A program made the translations under genes and the position numbers. From Haberlea rhodopensis (lineage: Eukaryota > Streptophyta > Magnoliopsida > Lamiales > Gesneriaceae): a stretch of 64,000 bases of DNA. Each line of letters begins with the position of its first letter. Position 1 is the stretch's first letter. Where the stretch lies: positions 6,242,821 to 6,306,820 of the forward strand of contig CAJQUN010000003.1 of NCBI GenBank assembly GCA_907163345.1, in the 5' to 3' direction. Under the pieces are notes generated by a model. That model was not told the DNA's origin. It made no database searches and worked only from the letters and a program-made list of their open reading frames with translations. Shown here one piece after another: positions 24,401 through 33,400 of this stretch.

Positions 24401-27400
24401 CAGGAGTCGTTGCACTCGAAGAAGCCATTGAATTGCACGATATTGTCTTAAGATTGTTGTATATAATTTTCTCTCAAAGTGTATCTCAGGAAAAAATAAC
24501 AATGGCTTCAAAACAATTTTTATGTCGAGGCGAGATTTATAATCTCCGTCCTTAAGACAATATTGCCCCGCTATGGTGCTAACGGTTTGCTATGGCAATT
24601 TATCTCCCAAGATACAACGACTATGACTTGTGATAGGAGCACTCCAAATCACAAGTCCTCAAACTACAAAGGTCCAAAGCACTCAATTTGAAGAACAACA
24701 AATGCTCTCAAATTTCACTAAAATTTGGTAATGATTTCGAAAATCTGTGTACAATATATGTGAGAATGTTATATTTATAGTTAACCAAAATCCATGTTCA
24801 ATGGACACCATTTGGAGGCAAGTTTTGGCCAAAAATCGCACCCCAAACATCAATGGACACACAATTTCACTTTCTGAAACAGTGCTTCGATCGATCGAGA
24901 CCAAATCTCGATCGATCGAACAACTGTTCACTCGCCCAAGAAATGTTCTGGTCCGCTCGATCGATCGAGCAACTGTGCTCGATCGATCGAGCCTTTAAAA
25001 AAAAAATTTGAATTCATTTTTTCGTTTTTTCCAACAAAATTTACTAAAAAAGTTATCCTTTTATCATAGATTGTGTCAAATGAAAATCACAAGCAACACA
25101 ATGTCATCACGGCCATGTGCGTAATTTAAAAGCATAGATACTAACCTCCACTCTCCCTCATCGTAGGGCGAGTAATCAATATCCTCTTTCCTCACGCAGT
25201 TAAACATCAAAGCAGCCAAAGATGCAAAGATTCCTGCAAACAGCAAAAACAAATTGAAAAATTCTAATACTAGAACGCAATAGATGACAGAACATGGCCT
25301 TGTCCGAGCACACATATCGGGTTGCACCGGAATCGACGAGCCATTCCATAGGATTGTCCACCAAATTTGCTTCAAAGATCACATCGGTTAACATTAGATC
25401 ATTCAAATCTTCCGAGATCCGATCATGTTCGGTCACGTTGACTTGATCTTTTGCTTTTCCACGAGTATCTTTGTTACGACAATCATTTGCCATGTGATTG
25501 GGCTTTCCACACTTATAACATTTTCCTTTGAACTTTTTCGCCTTGCCATTGTTGGAGGCCATACCGTCAAACTTACGCTTTGATCCGGTTCTTTGTTCAA
25601 CTAGATTAGCCCGTGGTTCCATTTGAAACCTACCCGCCTTCCTCTCGGAAACTTTGTTGTCCTCCTCGATTCGTAATCGAACCACAAGGTCTTCAAGACT
25701 CATCTCCTTTCGTTTGTGTTTCAGATAGTTCTTGAAGTCCTTCCACATAGGAGGCAATTTCTCAATCATAGCGGCGACTTGGAATGAATCACTTAGACTC
25801 ATTCTTTCCGCATGAATGTCATGCAAGATCACTTGTAGATCTTGCACTTACGCCATCACAGGCTTGGTATCAACCATCTTGAAGTACAGGAACTGTCCAA
25901 CTATGAATTTCTTCATGCCGGCATCCTCGGATTTGTACTTCTTTTCCAGGGATGCCCACAGTTCCTTCGCTGTTTTCACAAGACAATAAACATTATACAA
26001 TTTATTGTCTAACCCATTTAGGATGTAGTTCTTGCATAGGAAGTCGCTTTGATTCCATGCATCCAGTGCTGCCCTCTTTTGGGTGTCAGTCTCTCCTTCT
26101 TCAACCGTAGGAGGCTCCTCGGTTAAGAACCTCGCCAAACTTAGTGTGGTCAAGTAAAATATCATCTTTTGTTGCCACCCCTTGAAGTCGTTCCCATTGA
26201 ACTTTTCAGGCCTTTCACCATGGTGAACAGGAGTCGTTGCACTCGAAGAAGCCATTGAATTGCACAATATTGTCTTAAGATTGTTGTATATAATTCTCTC
26301 TCAAAGTGTATCTCAGGAAAAAATAACAATGGCTTCAAAATAATTTTTATGTCGAGGCGAGATTTATAATGTAAGGACCCTAATCCTTAAGTGCGGAATC
26401 AAGGCATAATTAGGGCTAATAATATGATCAGAGTAGAATAAACATGTTGAGTCTATGAGCTTAAGCCTTTACATGCCAAAATAAGGACCACCAAAAGGAT
26501 TAATTACATTCCAATCAATGAATGCTATCAACTATAGTTTTATACTACTCCTAGAGTAGATACTATCAAAAATAATCCTGTCCTTTCTGCCTCAAAAGAA
26601 TGCTTCATAAGCTCACCACCTCAACCCGTTCAAGCCCATCTATCATGCCAAAAAGGTACCTACAAGGACAACCCCCAAACATGAGCAATAATAATCATTC
26701 ATATTCAACACAATATGAAGATAAAGCGTAAATGCATAATCAATATGAAACACTTCCTGTTTCCCGTGCATTTCAAACGCTTCCCGTTTGGTTGTCCCTG
26801 TACCAGAACTCATGAGTATAATCAATAGATTATTTTTCAATGGCCAAAACATGTCATGACATCATATACAATCTCAACTGTACCACATATTGGTCACCAT
26901 TCCCTAGTCTGTCCATCACAGTGTATTTTAATGCCCCTCGCTTATTTTCATATGGGCGGCATAGGATAACCTCGCTACAATGGACATGCGGCGCTCCCAC
27001 CCCTCGCTTCACAGAGAGCGGCAAATACCCTTTCCTCGCCCCATATGACAACCACGCTCAAATGTGACATGCGGCGCTCCCACCCCTCGCTTCACATTTA
27101 GCGGAACCAATACAAAAAGCGGCAAGCATTAAAATCATCAAAGGATGACCACGACTCATGGGATGTGCATCCAATAATCATAATATGCATCTATCATCAA
27201 TATGCATAAATTACCATGTATATGCATCCACAATGCAATACCTCATATGGCATAAATCAACATGTATATGCATCCACAATGCAATACCACATATATACTC
27301 GCATCCACAATGCATAAATAATGAGTATATAAAATACATGTTACCGTTGGGTGCCCGTACGTCCACTACGTACCTTTCCAAAATGTGGAATGTGGTTGGA

Positions 27401-30400
27401 CCTCAATTCCTTGGCTGCGTTGCCACCTGGGTTGGTTCTACATATTCACAAATACCAATATTAGAACCCAATAATAGTCCAATACCAAAAATCCCACAAA
27501 AACACCCAAAAACACCATTTTTGGTGTCTCGCGATCGATCGCCATCAAGCCCCGATCGATCGCGAGAACACACTGCCTCGCCCAACATTTTTCAACAATC
27601 CGCGATCGATCGCGGAGCTAGCGCCGATCGATCGCGGCCTCGCCGATCGATCGCGCCCAGCTCGCGATCGATCGCTGAGGCTTACTGCCTCAGCCCTGCT
27701 GCTCGCGATCGATCGCGAGAAAAACGCCGATCGATCGCCGAGCTGTGGGCATGCGGGGTTTGGGCACTATTCACCCATCTTCAACCCCATTTCAAACACA
27801 CCCACATACACCAACATAAATCAAACTCAACAACTCAAAACCACCCATAAACCTCAACATAAACCCATATAAACAACATCCAACCAAAATACTACCAAAA
27901 TCACAACACCCAACACAAACCCATTTTAAACCCTTCAAAACCAAACCAAACTCAAATAAAACCTTACAAAATTAAAGCATGAGGTACCCATACCTCTTGG
28001 GGATCTCAAATCACCCAACAATCTTCCACAAATCAAAGTTTGTAAGGACTCCTCTTCACCTCAAAGGTGGAACTCGAAAATATAGAGAAGGGAAGGGTTT
28101 GGTGTGATATTGGTAAAGTAAGAGTGAGGGATGTAAAGTGGGGTTTGGGTATTAAAATGTGAGGTAATTTAAAATGATACCAAAATAATTCCATGGTGTA
28201 TAAAACACCCCAACATGATATTTTTCAAAGCATTTACTCAAAATGCACCATAATATCAATTAACACATGATTTCCAATTAATTGCTAACCAATGCAAATA
28301 AATCATGCTTCCCATAATATTTACCCAACATGCACCACATGCACCCTAAAATGCAATCCCGGGTCACCCCTATCCACATGACCATGCATTTCCACATAAG
28401 GTAAATAAATCCCAACACATAATCAATTACCACATAATTAATCATGTAACCACAATTAATGCACCAAATAGCAATTAACCATTTCGGGGATGTCACAATA
28501 CTCCCCTACTTATAAGATTTCGTCCTCGAAATCACATGCACTTACCCCAACAGAAACTAAACATAAACTCATACCAGAGAATAGTTCCGGGTAGTGCTGC
28601 ACCATATGCTGCTCCGTCTCCCACGTAGCCTCCTCGACACCCCTGCGATCCCACTGAACTTTGATCATCGGTATCACTTTGTTCCGAAGTATACGGTCTG
28701 CTCTGTCCAGAATTCTAACAGGCCGTTCTACATAAGATACATCTGACTCTAACTGAACTTCGGAAGGCTGTAACACGTGAGACGGATCCGGCTCATACTT
28801 TCGCAGCATCGATACATGAAACACATCATGTATCCCAGATAAAGAAGGCGGCAAAGCCAGTCGGTAAGCTAAAGTGCCAATGCGCTGCAAAATCTCGTAC
28901 GGTCCAACATACCTCGGAGATAGTTTCTCGCGCATCCCAAACCGCACAACGCCTCTGAAAGGCGAGATCTTCAAAAAGACCTTATCTCCCAACTGAAACT
29001 CTAACGGTCTCCGCCGTTTATTCGCATAAGCTGCCTGTCTGTCTTGGGCCGCTTTCATTTTCTGCCTTATAGTCTTTATCTTCTCTTCCATTTCCCGGAT
29101 CAATTCAGGCCCTCCGACTGATCTACTGTCCAAATCATCCCAACATAAGGGTGATCTACATCGTCTGCCATAAAGAGCTTCAAACGGAGCCATCTGAATA
29201 CTTGCCTGGTAGCTATTGTTATAAGAAAACTCTACCAAGGGCACTGAATCCTGCCAAGAGGCATCGAACTCCAAAACACAAGCTCTTAACATGTCCTCGA
29301 GCGTCTGGATCGTGCGCTCGGTCTGGCCATCCGTCTGAGGATGATAAGCAGTACTCAATCTGACCTCAGTTCCCAAAGCTGACTGAAGGCCTTCCCAGAA
29401 ATGAGATGTGAATCGCGGATCTCGATTTGACACAATAGAAACGGGGATCCCATGCAATCTCACCACATCTCTAATATATAACTGTGCCATCCTCAAGAAT
29501 GTGAACGTCATGCTATAGGGGATAAAATGAGCCACCTTGGTCAATCGATCCACGATCACCCAAATAGCATCGAAGCCTGAAGCACTCCTCGGCAAATGAG
29601 TCACGAAGTCCATGGAAATGTGCTCCCACTTCCACTTCGGTATCTCCAAGCTCCTCAATTCGCCGCCAGGTCTCTGTCTCTCTGCCTTAACCTGCTGGCA
29701 GATCAGACACCTCTTCACAAAAGTGACGACATCAGACTTCATTCGCTTCCACCAAAACTGACCACGCAGATCTCTGTACATCTTCTTCCCGCCTGGGTGG
29801 ATGCTAAGTCTGCTACTGTGAGCTCGTTCCAAGATCCTCTTACGCAACTCCGGCGTACTCGGAACTACCCAGCGGTTACCCAATCTCAAAGATCCGTCGT
29901 CGGCCACTCTGAACTTCGTCGGCTGACCAAGATGCACCATAGATAACCATCTCTGAACCTCAGCATCTGACCTCTGAGCTCTCCTGATACTCTCAAAGAT
30001 ATCTGGCCCAGCTAGCAAAGTCGATACATACACAGGTGATGCATCTATATCAAAATCATAGCCGAGATGGCAATAGGAGGTCATCATAGCCGACAAATGG
30101 ATGACGTCCTCAGCAGAACTCCTCACTTTCCGGCTCAAGGCGTCCGCTGTCAAATTGGCTTTCCCGGGATGGTACTCTATCTCGCAATCATAGTCCTTGA
30201 GTAGGTCCATCCATCTCCTCTGCCTCATGTTCAGCTCCGCCTGAGTGAATAAAAATTTGAGGCTCTTGTGGTCCGTGTATATGGTGAATGAAGTGCCATA
30301 TAAGTAATGTCTCCAGATCTTCAGGGCGAAGATGATAGCGCCAATTCCAAGTCATGAACTGGATATCTGGTCTAATGCGGCTTCAACTGCCTCGATGCAT

Positions 30401-33400
30401 AAGCTACCACATGCTTATCTTGCATCAGAACACATCCAAGGCCCTGCAGTGATGCATCCGTATACAGAACAAATCTGGAGTTCTCCGTCGGGATCACTAA
30501 CACTGGCGCCGTCGTCAACCGGTGCTTCAATTCCTGGAAGCTCTCCTCACAAGCTTCTGACCAAAAGAAAGGCACTCCCTTCTGAGTCAACTGAGTCAGC
30601 GGCTTGGCAATCTTCGAAAAGCCAGCGACAAAGCGCCGATAATACCCGGCCAAACCAAGAAAACTCCGGATCTCAGGCACAGAAGTGGGGGCAGCCCACT
30701 CCATCACAGCCTCAATCTTCTTCGGGTCCACTGATATCCCGCTGCTCGAAATGACATGCCCCAGAAACACTACACTGCTCAGCCAAAACTCGCACTTACT
30801 GAGCTTAGCATACAACTGATGCTCTCTGAGAATCTGAAGCACTGTCCTCAAGTGTTTCACATGATCTTCCTCGCTCCGGGAGAAGATAAGAATGTCGTCA
30901 ATAAACACGATGACGAACTGATCAAGATACGGCTGAAACAATCTGTTCATCAGACTCATAAAGACGGCCGGGGCGTTCGTCACACCGAACGGCATCACCA
31001 AGAACTCATAATGCCCGTATCGAGTCCGGAACGCTGTCTTCTGCACATCTTCCTCTCTGACCCGAATCTGATGATACCCGGATCTCAAATCAATCTTGCT
31101 ATACACCCTGGTACCTTGCAACTGATCAAACAAGTCGTCTATCCTTGGGATAGGATACTTGTTCTTCACTGTAGCCTTGTTCAGCTGCCGGTAATCGATG
31201 CACAACCGCATCGAACCGTCCTTCTTCTTCACAAAGAGAACTGGTGCGCCCCATGGCGACACGCTCGGGCGTATATAACCCTTGTCAAGGAGATCCTGCA
31301 ACTGCTCTTTCAACTCTCTCAACTCTGCCGGTGCCATCCTATAAGGTGCACGAGAGATAGCGGATGTCCCTGGCAACAACTCGATCCCAAATTCAACTTC
31401 CCTGGCCGGTGGAAATCCTGGGATCTCTTCTGGAAATACATCAGCAAAGTCTGCCACAACTGGTACATCCTCAACTCTTAGTTCCTTACTCTTCCCAGAC
31501 GTGTCCACGGCATAAATAAGATAGCCCGTGTGCCCACGTTCCAACAGCTGAGACATCTTGATCGCTGAAATCAACGGAATCTTCGCACGAGACCCGTTGC
31601 CAAAGAAAGTCCACTGACTGCCCAACTCAGGTCTGAACTTCACTGTTCTCTGCCGGCAATCTACCACTGCCTGATATCTGTTCAGAACATCAATACCCAA
31701 GATGCAGTCGAAGTCTGACATACCCAGTACAATCAAGTCTGATCTCAACTCGTTGCCCTCAAAATAAATGAGGCAGTCTGCCATAAACTGATCAGCAACA
31801 ACATTTCTTCCAGTGGGTGTCGAGACCAATAGAGGCGTGGGCAAAGAAGACGTGCGCATATGGTGTCTTTCCACAAATCCCACAGACACAAAGGAATGGG
31901 AGGCACCTGTATCTATCAAAACAAAAGCAGGGTACGTAAATAAATGGCACGTACCGGCAATCACCTCCTCTGGAGCTGCCTGAGCCTGCTCCCTGGTCAG
32001 TGCATACACCTGTCCCTGGGGTGGTCCCACTGTCTGACCTCCCGATGGACGAGGCCCAAACTGCTGCCTCTGCTGCACTGTCCTGTCCTCAAACCTTGGC
32101 CTGCTGCCCTGATACTCTGACTGGCCTCCCCTGGTGGGACAATACCGAGCAATGTGGCCCATCTTGCCACAAACATAACATGCAGGACACTTGTTTGAAG
32201 AATGTGGTCCTCCACAGTTGTTGCACCTCGGCTCTCCCGGCCTATCCCCTTGTGAAGATCCTCGATTGGCCGACCAATTTCCTTTCTTGCCATCCTGTTT
32301 CTGACCAAAGTATTTCTTTCCACCATACCGCGAAGATGAAGAGGCACCACGGGGTTTAAATGGCTCACCCCGAGGCCTCAAACTGTCACTAGTCTGCCTC
32401 TGTTGCGGTACCGGTGGTGGCATGGCATAAGCTCCCACTCCTAGCTCAGCAAGCTCCGCTCTCGTGAGAGCATCATCAAAAGAAGTTGGGTTATTGATGA
32501 TAACCCGGTCATAGAGCTCCGGTCGCAGTCCTTTCATGAAATTTCTCATCTTGGCACGTCCATCAGAGGCAATATGGGGGACATACCTAAGTAGTGATGA
32601 GTACTGTGTGGCATAGTCTGCCACTGTCATGTTCCCCTGCCTCAGACTTGTAAATTCATCCTCCTTTGTCTGTCTTGCTGCTGCGGAGAAGTATCGGTTC
32701 AAGAACCTGGTCCTGAAGAGCGTCCAGTCAATCACAGCACCCAGTGCTCTCATTTCCATTACTGTGCTCCTCCACCACATCAGAGGTTTCTTGGCTAATT
32801 GAAACTCCGCTAGCCTCAGCCAAGCCGTCACAGCACAAGGAGCCGATACGAAGATCTGCTCAAGTCTTTCTAACCACTCTTCAGCCTCTTCTCCGGACTC
32901 TGTCCCCTCAAACCGGGGCGGATGATAAGACAGAAACTGTGTCAAGCTAATCTCACCCGGTAGTAATAACTGAACTATTGGTTCCATCCCGACAGCCGGT
33001 GGAGGTAGAGGATTAGCCTGTCCAATACTCGCATTTACACTCCCAACATCTCCGACTTCCTCATTAGCAGCCATGCTGTAACACAAATGTTAACAACAAT
33101 CCAAAGCAATATATATATATATCATGTCGTTAGATAACAGGAGGATATAAGCATGTTAGTATAACCAAGTATACACCAATATGCACCACATGCATAAACA
33201 TGCTTCAACTGTAAGCACCTAGCCAAACATGCTAAGGCTACCCTTCACTCGTTCCCGGGTTCTCTAACCACTGCTCTGATACCACTAATGTAAGGACCCT
33301 AATCCTTAAGTGCGGAATCAAGGCATAATTAGGGCTAATAATATGATCAGAGTAGAATAAACATGTTGAGTCTATGAGCTTAAGCCTTTACATGCCAAAA

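Larger units (their letters stand above)
19469..25036 (-). mobile_element. Copia LTR retrotransposon A in the TMEM50 intron
   Basis: The element reads on the minus strand: 5' LTR 24455-25036, gag-pol 20542-24428, a purine-rich GTGGGGGAT tract next to the 3' LTR, and 3' LTR 19469-20022. The LTRs start TGTTGG and end CAACA. Domain order is gag, protease, integrase, reverse transcriptase, RNase H, which is the Copia order. Flanks AACTT and AAATT are a possible diverged 5-bp target duplication. The 3' LTR lacks one 22-bp unit present in the 5' LTR, lost between repeated CGATCGATCG motifs. The leader between the 5' LTR and gag is only about 26 bp and shows no TGGTATCAGAGC primer site. Two reading-frame lesions make it inactive as it stands. 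It lies in the same orientation as the host gene. Confidence 0.92.
23464..25290. repeat. Tandem duplication, unit 1 (1,827 bp)
   Basis: The unit runs from within the Copia A protease coding region through gag and the 5' LTR into the TMEM50 intron, and includes exon 2. It recurs as 25291-36170 once the 9,048-bp Gypsy element and its 5-bp target duplication are removed; the second unit is then also 1,827 bp. The junction at 25290/25291 joins intron sequence ending GATGACAG to Copia sequence AACATGG. Confidence 0.88.

Noticed and set aside
25200..25847. Copia B frame that runs into host sequence, ending CRNLCIFGCFDV
   Set aside because: Not a captured fusion gene. The tail is TMEM50 intron and exon 2 read in the wrong frame past the duplication junction.
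27158..27850. Open frame of 230 residues, repeated at 34077-34739, with RSRSIA-like repeats
   Set aside because: It lies entirely inside the Gypsy LTRs; the repeats come from CGATCGATCG motifs read in frame. Not a gene.
30332..31481. Plus-strand frames of 140 and 241 residues
   Set aside because: Antisense shadows of the Gypsy reverse transcriptase coding strand.
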